Shown: positions 52,201 through 61,017 of the stretch, piece by piece
How positions within the stretch are numbered: position 1 is the stretch's first letter
How the letters are laid out: the number at the start of each line of letters is the position of its first letter
Assembly (NCBI GenBank): GCA_027493615.1
Contig: JAOSKK010000039.1
Span: 124,001 to 188,000, forward strand
Source of the DNA: Verrucomicrobiota bacterium
GTDB lineage: Bacteria > Verrucomicrobiota > Verrucomicrobiia > Limisphaerales > J093
Length of the DNA: 64,000 nt
Direction: 5' to 3'
Position numbers and translations under genes: made by a program
The notes under the pieces: generated by a model
Databases searched by the model: none
What the model saw: only the letters and a program-made list of their open reading frames with translations
Told to the model about the DNA's origin: nothing

Positions 52201-52655
52201 GCTGGGTGATCAAGAGCCTGCAATTGGCCTTCGGCAAGGCCGCCCAGGCTTCGACCTTTGATGCCGAGGTCTCGGCCACCCGTCAGGGTCAGGCCGTCAC
52301 GCCGGTCTATCAATGGCAGCGCAATGACGGCGCTGGCTGGGTGGATATCCCGGGTGCCAATGGCCCGGCCTACCGGATCTTCCCGGTCGCAGCCGACTTC
52401 AACGCCCAGTTCCGTCTGGTCGTCAGCGCACCCGCCAAGAGCCTGACAAGCAATGTGGTCCGGCTCATCACCGGTGCCGTCGAGGCGCCGGAGATCGCCA
52501 TCACCCGCTCCGCCGCCCAGGTCACGATCACCTACACCGGGACGCTGCAGTCGGCGGCCACGGTGAACGGGCCGTACCAGGACGTGGCTGGGGCGCAGAG
52601 CCCGTATGTCGTCCCTGCCTCCGCCGGTGCGGCGTTCTATCGCAGCGTGAAGTAG
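49252..52655 (+). CDS. Large secreted protein with lectin-like, Ig-like, PA14 and duplicated modules, one frameshift
   Basis: About 1,135 residues from ATG 49252 (MRRLTPLLALGVLAVTGPAA, signal peptide). An N-terminal legume-lectin/concanavalin-like domain (ADGFSFNFGPDID, IVAFDIYDNGGG, GVFALGARTGGEN) is followed by an Ig-like domain (PQSQTVNEGTPVSF ... LQWLSNNVAIAGA), an SbsA-like domain (VRVWFSEPVDATTAQ) and a PA14-like domain (ITGWIMPTETAEYYFFLRAD). Two tandem, highly similar modules of about 180 residues then start DFNANDGGFTVVNTDPAPPG (near 51160) and DFSKNDGGFTVVNTDPAPPG (near 51705). A C-terminal module ends AFYRSVK. The frame breaks near 51530 inside the first module, where a TCCCGGG has probably lost one C. 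Binding of glycans or other surface ligands is inferred. Confidence 0.82.
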
Positions 52656-52705
52656 GCGGGCAAGGCACTCGCGACCACGGTTCCTGAGCGGACCGTGGCA
52701 GACAG

Positions 52706-52745
52706 GAGACCGGGAAGCGCAGGCTTCCCGGTCTCTTTCGTTTTT
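52706..52745 (+). terminator. Rho-independent terminator after the exoprotein gene
   Basis: A perfect 13-bp stem (GAGACCGGGAAGC / GCTTCCCGGTCTC, 52706-52718 and 52723-52735) with a 4-nt loop is followed by TTTCGTTTTT, about 50 bp after the stop at 52655. This is the clearest intrinsic terminator in the window. Confidence 0.9.
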
Positions 52746-52922
52746 CATTGGGCTTCCGATCGTGGCCGCCACTGAGCCCGCCGCCGGCCCTCGCTTGAAT
52801 CATCGGGGCTTCGCGCTAGCCTTGCGCCATGTTGTACACCAGCAAGGCGAGAAGGGGAATCCCCGCGGACGCGCAGTTTCCATCCTGGACCACGGCGAGG
52901 CCACCTGAAGCCGGGACAGCGC

Positions 52923-52992
52923 GTAGGCGCCGACGTCAGGAGGCGAAGCGGCATTGCCCTGGCCGACGACGCCTCCTGACGTCGGCGCCTAC
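52923..52992. repeat. Palindromic hairpin repeat, family A (copy A2)
   Basis: A perfect 23-bp inverted repeat (arms 52923-52945 and 52970-52992) with a 24-nt loop, lying just upstream of the S9 peptidase start. It is the best preserved of the four copies. Confidence 0.9.
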
Positions 52993-53028
52993 GGCGGCCG
53001 GGGAGTCCCCGGCTTGGCGAGGGGCGCT

Positions 53029-55098
53029 GTGCGTAGACGGATTGCCCTTTGCCTGACCGCCGCCTTCCTGGGGATGGGGGTCGAAGTCCCGGCGCGGGAG
53101 ATGACCCCTCTGGATGTCGCCCGGGTCCGGGCCGTGACCTCCTCGGCGGTCTCGCCGGACGGCGCCAGTCTGGCCTACACGCTCGCGGTGCCGCGGCGGC
53201 CGTTTGCCGAGGAGGACGGACCCGCGTGGCAGGAGTTGCACGTGCTGGGCCCGGACGGGCGTTCCCGGCCCTTCGTGACCGGGGCGGTGAACGTCTCGGA
53301 CGTGAAGTGGCTGCCGGACGGGCGCCGGTTGTCCTTTCGGCAGAAGCGCGCCGGTGACAAGGAGACGGCCCTCTACGTCATCGCGGCGGACGGAGGCGAG
53401 GCTCGTCGCGTGCTGACCCACTCGACCGGTGTGGGCGGGTACGCGTGGAGCCCGGATGGCGAGCGGGTGGCATTCCTGGCGCGCGCCAGGGAACCCAAGT
53501 CCGTGACCGAAGCACGGGAGAAGGGGTTCAAGGCCCAGGTGTTCGAGGAAGACTGGCGGGCGGTCAAGGTGTGGCTCGCCCGGCCGGACTTCGCGTCGGA
53601 TCCCTGGGAGGACCGGCCCCTCTCCAGGCCGCAGCCGCTTGATCTGCCGGGCTCGGCTCACGCGGTGGAATGGAGTCCGGATGGCCGTCAGTTGGCCGTG
53701 GCGCTGGCGCCGACGCCCAGCGTCGACGACGAACTCATGCGCCAACGGATCCACGTGGTGGACGTCGAATCGGGTAAGGTCAGCGGGCAGGTTGAGACGC
53801 CGGGAAAGGTGGGCATGTTTCGGTGGAGCCCGGACAGCCGGCACCTGGCGTTGATAGGGACCACTGATGTGCATGATCCACGGGAGGGACGGCTGTTGGT
53901 CGTGGGCAGGGAGGGGGGCGCGCCGCGGGAGCTGGTGGCGGACTACGCCGGGCACTTCGAGTTGCTCGAGTGGGTGGATGAGCCGTCGCTGCTGGTGCTG
54001 GGACAGAGGGGGGTCACGAGCGAGTTGCTCCGCGTGACGGTCGGGGGAGAAAGCACGCCTGTGGTTGCGCCGGGAGCGCGCGTGCTGAGCAGCTTCAGTT
54101 TGGCGGCGGCCCGCGGGCGGGTGGGGTTGGTCGGAGAAACGCCGGTGCATCCGCCCGAGTTGTTCGAGCTGAGCCTGGACGAGCCTTCGCCCCGGCGGCT
54201 TACCACGAACAATCCCTGGCTGGCCGAGGTGACGCTCGCGCCGCAGGAAGTGGTGCGTTATCACGCGCGGGACGGGCTTGAGCTCGAGGGGATCCTCATC
54301 CGGCCCCTCCATCCCGAGGCGGGCCGGCGGTATCCGCTGGTGCTCGTCGTGCACGGCGGGCCGGAGGCGCACGAGGCCAACGGTTGGAAGACGACCTATT
54401 CCCGGCTGGGCCAACTTGCGGCAGCACGCGGATTCGCGGTGTTTTACCCCAACTACCGGGGGAGCACCGGGCGCGGCGTGGCCTTCTCCAAGCTGGGCCA
54501 GGCGGACTATGCCGGGGCCGAATTCGATGACCTGGTGGACGCCGTCGAGCACCTGGTCGAGACCGGTCTGGTGGACCGGGCGCGCGTGGGGGTCACGGGA
54601 GGATCGTACGGCGGGTATGCGACCGCCTGGTGTGCGACCGCGCTGAGCGAGCATTTTGCGGCGGGGGTGATGTTCGTGGGGATCAGCGACCAGATATCGA
54701 AGTTCGGCACGACGGACATCCCCAACGAGATGTATCTCGTCCACGCGCGGAAGTACCCGTGGGAGGACTGGGACTGGTTCCTGGGCCGCAGCCCGATCCG
54801 CCATGTCGAGAAGGCGCGGACGCCGTTGTTGATCCTGCACGGCAAGGAGGACACACGGGTGCATCCAGGCCAGTCGCTCGAGCTGTATCGGTATCTCAAG
54901 ACGCTCGGGCAGGTGCCGGTCCGGCTGGTGTGGTACCCCGGCGAAGGACACGGCAACCGGAACGCGGCCTCACGGCTCGACTACACGCTGCGAACGCTGG
55001 GTTGGTTCGAGCACTACCTGCAGGGCCCGCGCGGCACGCCGCCGCCGTTCCCCCTGGATTACTCGCCGTACCGTCCGTCGGCGGCGGAAGAGGAATGA
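53029..55098 (+). CDS. S9-family (prolyl oligopeptidase/acylaminoacyl) peptidase, secreted
   Basis: GTG 53029 gives MRRRIALCLTAAFLGMGVEV, a signal peptide. TTG 53014 is a possible alternative, whereas a start further upstream would read through the hairpin repeat. Residues 25-390 form a beta-propeller (AVSPDGASLAYTLAVPRRPF, GYAWSPDGERVAFLARAREP, FRWSPDSRHLALIGT). The C-terminal 250 residues are the alpha/beta-hydrolase: PLVLVVHGGPEAHEANGW, YPNYRGSTGRGVAF, GVTGGSYGGYATAW (nucleophile Ser), LLILHGKEDTRVHPGQ (Asp) and VWYPGEGHGN (His). All catalytic residues are present and no frameshift is seen. It is an exported oligopeptidase for peptide scavenging, about 690 residues. Confidence 0.9.
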   Translation: MRRRIALCLTAAFLGMGVEVPAREMTPLDVARVRAVTSSAVSPDGASLAYTLAVPRRPFAEEDGPAWQELHVLGPDGRSRPFVTGAVNVSDVKWLPDGRRLSFRQKRAGDKETALYVIAADGGEARRVLTHSTGVGGYAWSPDGERVAFLARAREPKSVTEAREKGFKAQVFEEDWRAVKVWLARPDFASDPWEDRPLSRPQPLDLPGSAHAVEWSPDGRQLAVALAPTPSVDDELMRQRIHVVDVESGKVSGQVETPGKVGMFRWSPDSRHLALIGTTDVHDPREGRLLVVGREGGAPRELVADYAGHFELLEWVDEPSLLVLGQRGVTSELLRVTVGGESTPVVAPGARVLSSFSLAAARGRVGLVGETPVHPPELFELSLDEPSPRRLTTNNPWLAEVTLAPQEVVRYHARDGLELEGILIRPLHPEAGRRYPLVLVVHGGPEAHEANGWKTTYSRLGQLAAARGFAVFYPNYRGSTGRGVAFSKLGQADYAGAEFDDLVDAVEHLVETGLVDRARVGVTGGSYGGYATAWCATALSEHFAAGVMFVGISDQISKFGTTDIPNEMYLVHARKYPWEDWDWFLGRSPIRHVEKARTPLLILHGKEDTRVHPGQSLELYRYLKTLGQVPVRLVWYPGEGHGNRNAASRLDYTLRTLGWFEHYLQGPRGTPPPFPLDYSPYRPSAAEEE

Positions 55099-55129
55099 GC
55101 CCTGGTCCGGCTGCAGGTTCTTTCCCTGG

Positions 55130-55206
55130 ACCTGTGGTGCGGGCTTCCAGCCTGCACCCTCCGCGGTTCATGGGCGCTGGGCAGGTCCGGCAGGAACAGG
55201 ACGCTG
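55130..55206. repeat. Dispersed intergenic repeat, family B (copy B3)
   Basis: About 77 bp between the convergent S9 and purQ genes form a near-perfect reverse complement of 47691-47767, including GTGCGGGCTTCCAGCCTGCA and GGTCCGGCAGGAACAGGACG. Confidence 0.8.
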
Positions 55207-55219
55207 CCCGGGTTCCGGC

Positions 55220-55930
55220 TCAGGCGGTGGCCGCCGCCCGCTGATCGAGGGTGGCCAGGAGGCTGGCGAAGATCCAGCGGCCGTCCGTGCTGCCCAGAAT
55301 GGCCTCGCTGGCGCGGTCGGGGTGCGGCATGAGCCCCGCCACGTTCCCGGCCCGGTTGCAGATCCCGGCGATGTTCAACAAGGAACCGTTGGGATTGGCG
55401 TCGTCGGTGAGTTCGCCGCGGCGGCTGCAGTACTGCCAGAGGATCTGACGGGAGGTCTGCAGCTCGATGAGCGTCTCGCGGTCCGCATAGTAGCAGCCCT
55501 CCCCGTGGGCGACGGGGATGCGGAGCAGGGCGTCCGCCGGGATGCGTGAGGTGAAGGGCGTGTCGGGATTGGCGGTCTTGAGGAACACCTGTTCGCAGCG
55601 GAACTGGAGCGAACGGTTGCGGATCAAGGCGCCGGGCAGCAACCCGGCCTCGCAGAGGATCTGGAATCCGTTGCAGATGCCCAGGACCAGCCCGCCGGCG
55701 CGCGCGAACGCCTGCACGGCCTGCATCACGGGGCTGAACCGGGCGATGGCGCCGCAGCGCAGGTAGTCGCCGTAGCTGAACCCGCCCGGGATGATGACCA
55801 CCTCTGCGTCGCCCAACGAGGTTTCCTTGTGCCAAAGGAGTCGCGCTTCGTGGCCGAGGACCCGCACGGCGTGGACACAGTCCTGGTCGCAGTTCGACGC
55901 GGGGAACTGCAGGACGGCGAAGCGGCGCAC
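55220..55930 (-). CDS. purQ: Phosphoribosylformylglycinamidine synthase subunit PurQ (glutaminase)
   Basis: GTG 55930 gives MRRFAVLQFPASNCDQDCVH, the usual PurQ start. Class-I glutamine amidotransferase motifs follow: VVIIPGGFSYGDYLRCGAIA, LVLGICNGFQILCEAGLLPG (nucleophile Cys), PVAHGEGCYYAD, and NVAGLMPHPDRASE with the catalytic His and Glu. About 236 residues, normal. PurQ releases ammonia from glutamine for PurL in step four of IMP synthesis. The start lies 31 bp after the purS stop, so purS-purQ form an operon; purL is not in the window. Confidence 0.93.
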   Translation of the reverse strand: MRRFAVLQFPASNCDQDCVHAVRVLGHEARLLWHKETSLGDAEVVIIPGGFSYGDYLRCGAIARFSPVMQAVQAFARAGGLVLGICNGFQILCEAGLLPGALIRNRSLQFRCEQVFLKTANPDTPFTSRIPADALLRIPVAHGEGCYYADRETLIELQTSRQILWQYCSRRGELTDDANPNGSLLNIAGICNRAGNVAGLMPHPDRASEAILGSTDGRWIFASLLATLDQRAAATA

Positions 55931-55961
55931 GCGGGCGGGCGTCGCCGTGTTTCCCGCGGGA

Positions 55962-56204
55962 TCAGTCGTGGAGTTCAAGACGGTAGTCCTCGATGACGGG
56001 GTTGCTGAGGAAACGGTGGCAGGCCGCCTCGAGCTGCTGGCGCGCCGTCTCGGCATCGACGCCGCTCAGCTCGACCTCGAGATATTTGCCCACGCGCACG
56101 TCGCGCACGCCCTGGTAACCGAGGTGTTCGAGCGCACCCTGCACCGTCTTGCCTTGCGGATCGAGCACCGCCTTCTTGGGGGTGATGATGATTGACGCTT
56201 TCAT
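55962..56204 (-). CDS. purS: Phosphoribosylformylglycinamidine synthase subunit PurS
   Basis: 80 residues from ATG 56204: MKASIIITPKKAVLDPQGKT, VQGALEHLGYQGVRDVRVGK, YLEVELSGVDAETARQQLEA and CHRFLSNPVIEDYRLELHD. Every landmark of PurS is present (VxLKxxxLDPQGxxVxxAL, G...VxxVRxGKxxE, CxxLLxNPVIExY). It is the small adaptor between PurQ and the short-form PurL, so the organism uses the three-subunit FGAM synthetase. The divergent prepilin-type gene starts 155 bp away. Confidence 0.94.
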   Translation of the reverse strand: MKASIIITPKKAVLDPQGKTVQGALEHLGYQGVRDVRVGKYLEVELSGVDAETARQQLEAACHRFLSNPVIEDYRLELHD

Positions 56205-56358
56205 GTTGGCCGCCGGCCACCAGCCCGCGACGGGCGGATGTTGGGATGCAGGGCGCGGTCCGGCCAGCGAAAAGCAGGGCATCTCTCGCGTGCGGGGCGG
56301 TGCGGGGAGCGACAATCTGGGATTGGCATTCGCGAGGCAGCGCTGCTAGCTTCCCGAC

Positions 56359-57212
56359 ATGAACACGGTCGTGCGGCACGTACTTCGGCGGGCAGCGTTC
56401 GCGCAAGCGTCGTCCTGTCCTTTGGCGTCGGGATCGGAGACCCAACGCGGTGAGGGCCGGCGGTCGCCGCGAGGGTCGACGGTTGGCTTCACGCTCATCG
56501 AGTTGCTGGTGGTGATTGCGATCATCGCGATTCTGGCGGGGTTGCTCCTGCCGGCCTTGGCCAGCGCGAAGGACAAGGCTCACCGGACCATGTGCGTGAA
56601 CAACCAGAAGCAGATCGGCCTGGCCACGCATATGTACGCGGGCGACAACCGCGAGCACATGCCCTATCCCAATTGGAACCCGCCGTGGGCGCCGGGCTGG
56701 CTCTATGCGCCCGTCAACAGCCAGGTCCCCAACCTCTTCGCGGCGCCCTATTCGACCAACCCGATCCTGGCCTATGAGGGGGACAACTCTGGAAGTTCAT
56801 CGGGGCTACTCGCGTCTACCGCTGCCCGATTGACAAGACCAACACGGCGACCTTCCGGGCGCGACCCAACAAGCTGGCCACCTACGTGATGAACGGCGCC
56901 CTTTGCGGTTATGGGGCCCTCCAGCCCGCCGGCCAGTCGTACAAACTGCACGACTTCGCCCCGGACGCCTTCATGATGTGGGAGCCGGACGATGCCCACG
57001 TGACCCTGGGATACGGCTACAACGATGGCTCGAGTTATCCGGATCCGGATGTCGACGGCGCCTTGGGCCGTCGCCACGGCAAGAAAGGCGGCATCGTGTT
57101 GGCCATCGACAGCCACGTCGAGTACATCACCTACGACACGTGGCGAAGGGAATCGAAGCTGCCCACGAAGAACCGGATGTTCTGCAGCCCGGCCACGCCC
57201 AACGGCCGCTGA
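56359..57212 (+). CDS. Prepilin-type (type II secretion/pseudopilin-like) protein, one frameshift
   Basis: From ATG 56359 a basic leader of about 40 residues precedes GFTLIELLVVIAIIAILAGL, the class III prepilin cleavage and methylation motif with Glu5. Then LLPALASAKDKAHRTMCVNN and QKQIGLATHMYAGDN, the Verrucomicrobia/Planctomycetes 'H-X9-DG'-like pseudopilin pattern. The frame breaks at the G-run 56778-56782. The other frame continues LWKFIGATRVYRCPIDKTNT and ends VLAIDSHVEYITYD...NRMFCSPA. About 285 residues in total. Dozens of such genes occur per PVC genome; their substrates and assembly machines are mostly unknown. The leader is longer than usual, so an internal start is possible. Confidence 0.85.
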
Positions 57213-57247
57213 GCCGCCGCCGCCGGCGCCAGGAGGCGTCGGGCCTG

Positions 57248-57270
57248 GTAGGCGCCGACGTAAGGAGGCG
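57248..57270. repeat. Palindromic repeat family A, half copy (A3)
   Basis: One 23-nt arm (GTAGGCGCCGACGT then AAGGAGGCG) matches the left arm of copies A1, A2 and A4, but no complementary arm follows. A degenerate direct partial copy (GGCGCCAGGAGGCGTCGG) precedes it at about 57225. It lies between two convergent genes. Confidence 0.75.
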
Positions 57271-57295
57271 TCGGACACAGGCGTCGGCTGGCGGG

Positions 57296-58090
57296 TCAGA
57301 GATCGGCGGGGATCCCTTCGGGCGACAGGAGGCGGAGCAGACCGTCCAGAATGGTGAGGGGATGCGGCGGGCAGCCCGGAATGTAGAGGTCCACAGGTAC
57401 GCAGTCGCCCGCCCCGTTGCGAATCGGCGGGTTCCCCTGAAACGGTCCCCCGGCAATGGCGCAAGCCCCCACGGCGATCACCAGCTTCGGGTCCGGTACC
57501 GCGGCGTAGGTTTTCTCCAGGGCGAGTTCCATGTTCTTCGACACCGGGCCGGTGATCAACAGGCCGTCGGCGTGGCGGGGCGACGCGACGAACTGGATGC
57601 CGAACCTCCCCAGGTCCCACCCGATGGTGCTCAACACGTTCGTGTCGGCCTCGCAGGCATTGCAGCCGCCCGCGCTGACCTGTCGCAAGCGGAGCGAGCG
57701 CCCGAACAAGCTCCGCAGCCGATCGTCCAGCGCCCCGGCCAGGCGGACTTGTTCCTGGCCCTGCGCGCCGAGCACGAGATCCTCGCGACGTCGAACCGCC
57801 ATGCGGTGGTTGCCGGTCTGGGTGATGGCGCCCGCGGGGCAGATCCGCACGCACTCGGCGCAGAAGATGCAGCGGCCCAGGTCCAGGGCGGTGGGTTTGT
57901 GCGGTTGGCGGGTGATGGCCTCCGTGGGACAGATCGCCACGCACGCGGTGCAGTCGGGCGGGCACTTGGCCGCCTCGAGCTTCAGAGCGCCTCCGTGACG
58001 GTCGGGCAACACCGGGGCCGGCCCGTGGGGGTAGGCCAGCGTTTGGCAGCCGCGTCGCAGGCGGTTCAGGAGGGTGTCGCGCAGGAACAT
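57296..58090 (-). CDS. Fused ferredoxin / NuoB-like small subunit of a Hyf/Ech-related complex
   Basis: 264 residues from ATG 58090 (MFLRDTLLNRLRRGCQTLAY). The N-terminal half carries two 4Fe-4S sites: CPPDCTACVAICP (first spacing slightly unusual) and CIFCAECVRICPAGAI, i.e. a HyfH/NuoI-like ferredoxin. The C-terminal half is a HyfI/NuoB-like domain: SAGGCNACEADTN, VIAVGACAIAGGPF and LYIPGCPPHPLTILDG provide the N2-type cluster cysteines. In Hyf and Ech these are separate proteins. It starts 2 bp after the large-subunit stop, so it is the last gene of the operon. It would pass electrons from a soluble donor to the membrane arm; the donor is unknown. Confidence 0.88.
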   Translation of the reverse strand: MFLRDTLLNRLRRGCQTLAYPHGPAPVLPDRHGGALKLEAAKCPPDCTACVAICPTEAITRQPHKPTALDLGRCIFCAECVRICPAGAITQTGNHRMAVRRREDLVLGAQGQEQVRLAGALDDRLRSLFGRSLRLRQVSAGGCNACEADTNVLSTIGWDLGRFGIQFVASPRHADGLLITGPVSKNMELALEKTYAAVPDPKLVIAVGACAIAGGPFQGNPPIRNGAGDCVPVDLYIPGCPPHPLTILDGLLRLLSPEGIPADL

Positions 58091-58092
58091 GG

Positions 58093-59578
58093 CTACAGAT
58101 CGAAGCCGCAGTAGCTCAGGTTGAAGCTCTTGTTGCAGAGCGGAAAATCCGAGATCGCCTGGCCGCGCAGCGCGAGGGCGAGTCCGGTCCAGTTGTGGAA
58201 GGAAGGGTCGGTGAGCTTGTAGCGCTCCAGCCGTCCCCGCGCGTCGGTCAACGCCACATGACAAACCTCGCCGCGCCATCCCTCGACCAGGGCCACCGCG
58301 AGCGTGTTCGGGGTGGGCGGCGGAAGCGGGAGCTGCAGCGGACCGTCTGGCGCGGTGTCGAACAACTCGCGCAGGAACTCGCCCGCCCGCTGGATTTCCA
58401 GCCAGCGAACCCGCGCGCGCGCGAACACGTCACCGTCGGGCCAGACGGACACCGGCACCTGGGCGAAGCGATACCAGCCGGTGGGGGTGGTCAAACCGCA
58501 CGTCCCGCACCAGGCCGCACGCCCGGGCGGCCGGGCCGACCAACCCGATTTCGCGGGCCTGGGCGGCGTCGATTCGACCGGTGTTCTCGAACCGTGACCG
58601 GACGGCCGCGGCATCCCAGAGCCACGCGGCTGCCTGTTGGACGTCACGCAAGGCGGTGTCGAGTCCGGCGCGTAACCGGGCCAGGCGTGCAGGTTCGAGT
58701 TCCCAGGCGCAGCCGCCCGGCCGGACCAGGCCGCGTCCGAACCGGTTGCCACAAAGCAGCGCCGTGAGGTTGAGGAAGTCCCCCGGATCTTGCCACAGGC
58801 GGACGCGGTCGGAAGGAAGGCGACGTCGCCGGCCAGCGCGCCCAGGTCGCCGGTGTGGTTGGCCAGTCGCTCAAGTTCGAGAGCAATGGCCCGCAGCCAT
58901 TGGGCGCGGAAGGGAGCTTCGGTTCCGGCCAGGGCTTCGAGAACCCCGGCGTAGGCCGTGGCGTGGGCGATCGTGGTGTCGCCGGCCACCGTCTCGATCT
59001 GATGGACGGAGGCGCGGTGGGGACCTCCGGGCAAAGCCTCTTCAACCCCGCGGTGCTGGTAACCCAGGGCGATCTCGAGGTGCAACACTTCTTCACCGGC
59101 GCATTGGAACCGGAAATGACCGGGCTCGATGATGCCCGCATGCACCGGCCCGACGGCCACCTCGTGGACTTCACGGCCATCGACGCGAAAGAACCCGCCC
59201 ACGGCCGGCCCGGCGCCGTGGTCCCGGCGCACGGGCTTGAGCCAGGGATGGCCTTGGGGCACGGCCCCGTGCTGTTCCCAGATTTCGCGCTCGAACAGGT
59301 GCGCTTGCGGGTGGTGGAGGGTCAGTGCGGGGAACGCGCCCTGGAACGGTTGGCTGCGGCCCACGGCCAGCGTGTTGCTCGCATCGAAGGCCAGCACAGC
59401 GACCAGTTGCAGCGCCCCGCCTTCCGAGGTCGGCACCCCGAAGAGACTGCTCAGCCGCCCGCCCCGGGTCAGCGACGCCCCCACGTGATCCAGGAACTCG
59501 GGCACGGGCCACGTCGGGACCTCGGCCCACGGAAGCGCACTCCCGTTGGTGAGCAGGGCGAAAGGAGGCGGGATTCAT
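58093..59578 (-). CDS. Hyf/HycE-like large subunit (NuoC-NuoD fusion) lacking Ni-binding cysteines, frameshifted
   Basis: ATG 59578 overlaps the previous stop (ATGA). The N-terminus is NuoC-like (HHPQAHLFEREIWEQHGAVP, GHPWLKPVRR). The NuoD-like part has HAGIIEPGHFRFQCAGEEVL and LEIALGYQHRGVEEAL. At the place of the first Ni-binding CxxC (RVCGICxxxHS in HycE) it reads ETVAGDTTIAHATAY. The C-terminus is DPSFHNWTGLALALRGQAIS then DFPLCNKSFNLSYCGFDL, without DPCxxC. So no NiFe site is present. Frame changes are near 59555, 58800 and 58505. Joined length is about 495 residues. The active-site loss is not at a break point, so it is not an artefact. Ni-free relatives of this kind are known as Ehr complexes. 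Confidence 0.82.
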
Positions 59579-61017
59579 GGCGTGGGAGCCAGTTGCCGGA
59601 GCGCTGCCGTCCACGCCTCCCGCAGGACTTCCGGCGTGGCGAGGCCAATTCCAAGCGCGAGCAACAGCAGCCCCAGCGGCGGCAGCAGGATCGCGACGGT
59701 CTCACGGCACCGCGGATCAACCGGGCGGGCGGCCTTGAGCGGGCGGCCGTCCACCACCGCAAATACCAGCCGGGTGAGACCGAGGAAGGCGAGAAGCAGG
59801 CAGCCCAGGAACGCCGCGGCCACCCAGGGCGGTCCGGCAGCGAGGGCGCGCCTCAGAATCAGGAGTTCGCTGAAGAAGGGGCCGAAGGGCGGACACGCCG
59901 TCACGGCAAACAGCCCCGCCACGAACAGCATCGCGGAACGCGGGGTGAGCAGCGACAGGCCGCGGACTTCGTCCAATGTTCGTCCTCCCGCCGCGCGCCG
60001 CAGGTTGCCGGCCGTCAGGAACAGGGCCCCCTTGGTCAGGCTGTTGTTCCACACGTGAAAAAACGCCGCCCACAGCCCGGGTCCGCCCAGCGCGGCGCCC
60101 AGGCTCAGGATGCCCATGTGCTCGACGCTCGAGTAGGCCAGCATCCGCTTGAAATCCCGGGTGGAGAGCAGGAACAGCGCGGCGACCAGCATCGAGAACA
60201 GCCCCATCGCCAGCAGCGTGCGGTCCGCCACCACGCCCGCGCCCGCGGCCTGGACCACGGCCCGCACGCGCAACACCGCCGTGAAGGCGACGGTGGTGAC
60301 GCCGCCCGCCAGCATGGCGCCGACGATGCCGGGGGCCTCGCCGTAAGCGTCCGGCTTCCATGTGTGCATCGGCGCCAGCCCCATCTTGGTGCCGTACCCC
60401 ACCACCAGCAGCACCCACGCGATCAGCACCCAGGGGCGCGAGAGCCCGGTGCCCTGGGCCATCAAGGCTGCGAAGGTCAGATCGCCCGCACCGCCGCCGT
60501 GGAGCGAGGCGTAGCCGAGGCAGAACGACCCGAGCAGCGAGAGCGCGATGCCCGTGCCGCCCACCAGCAGGTACTTCCAGGTGGCCTCAAATGCCCGCGG
60601 CGTGTTGTTGAAATGCAGCAGCGGAACACAGGCCAGGGTGACCGCTTCGGCCGCGATCCACAGCACGCCCAGGTGCCGGGCCATGTGCGCCGCGCTCAGC
60701 AGGCCCAGGCCGGCGAGGAAGCTCGCCACAAACAGGCGGTTCGGCCGCTCCGCACGCAGCCGCAGGTAGGGCACGCCGTAGGCCGCGCACGCCAGAAACA
60801 AAAGCGACACGGCGGGCAGCACCGCCCGCGCCAGCGGATCGTAGCCCAGCCAGGCATGAAACGGTGCGGCCGGCGGCCACCGCAACAACCCAAAGGCGAC
60901 CAGCGCGTGCACCAACCCGGTCACCGGCAGAAACCACGGGCGCGTGCGGTCATTCGGCCAGCACGCCGCCCCGACCGCCGCCCCGAGGGGGACGAGGATT
61001 AACAGCAGTTCGCTCAT
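59575..61017 (-). CDS. HyfF-like antiporter membrane subunit
   Basis: An intact 480-residue, roughly 14-TM protein from ATG 61017 (MSELLLILVPLGAAVGAACW). Proton_antipo_M features: LGVLWIAAEAVTLACVPLLH (Glu helix), GYGTKMGLAPMHTWKPDAYG (Lys, H-x-W-xP), EAPGIVGAMLAGGVTTVAFT and KRMLAYSSVEHMGILSLGAA. The MHTWKPDAxGEAP signature places it with HyfF/HycC-like subunits of hydrogenase-4-type complexes rather than with MrpD. It overlaps hyfE-like upstream and the large-subunit gene downstream by ATGA. It should move H+ or Na+ coupled to the redox arm. Confidence 0.9.
   Translation of the reverse strand: MSELLLILVPLGAAVGAACWPNDRTRPWFLPVTGLVHALVAFGLLRWPPAAPFHAWLGYDPLARAVLPAVSLLFLACAAYGVPYLRLRAERPNRLFVASFLAGLGLLSAAHMARHLGVLWIAAEAVTLACVPLLHFNNTPRAFEATWKYLLVGGTGIALSLLGSFCLGYASLHGGGAGDLTFAALMAQGTGLSRPWVLIAWVLLVVGYGTKMGLAPMHTWKPDAYGEAPGIVGAMLAGGVTTVAFTAVLRVRAVVQAAGAGVVADRTLLAMGLFSMLVAALFLLSTRDFKRMLAYSSVEHMGILSLGAALGGPGLWAAFFHVWNNSLTKGALFLTAGNLRRAAGGRTLDEVRGLSLLTPRSAMLFVAGLFAVTACPPFGPFFSELLILRRALAAGPPWVAAAFLGCLLLAFLGLTRLVFAVVDGRPLKAARPVDPRCRETVAILLPPLGLLLLALGIGLATPEVLREAWTAALRQLAPTP

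Noticed and set aside
58855..61002. 715-codon Gln/Arg/His-rich frame on the plus strand
   Set aside because: Antisense to the HyfF- and HyfG-like genes; composition typical of antisense of membrane proteins.
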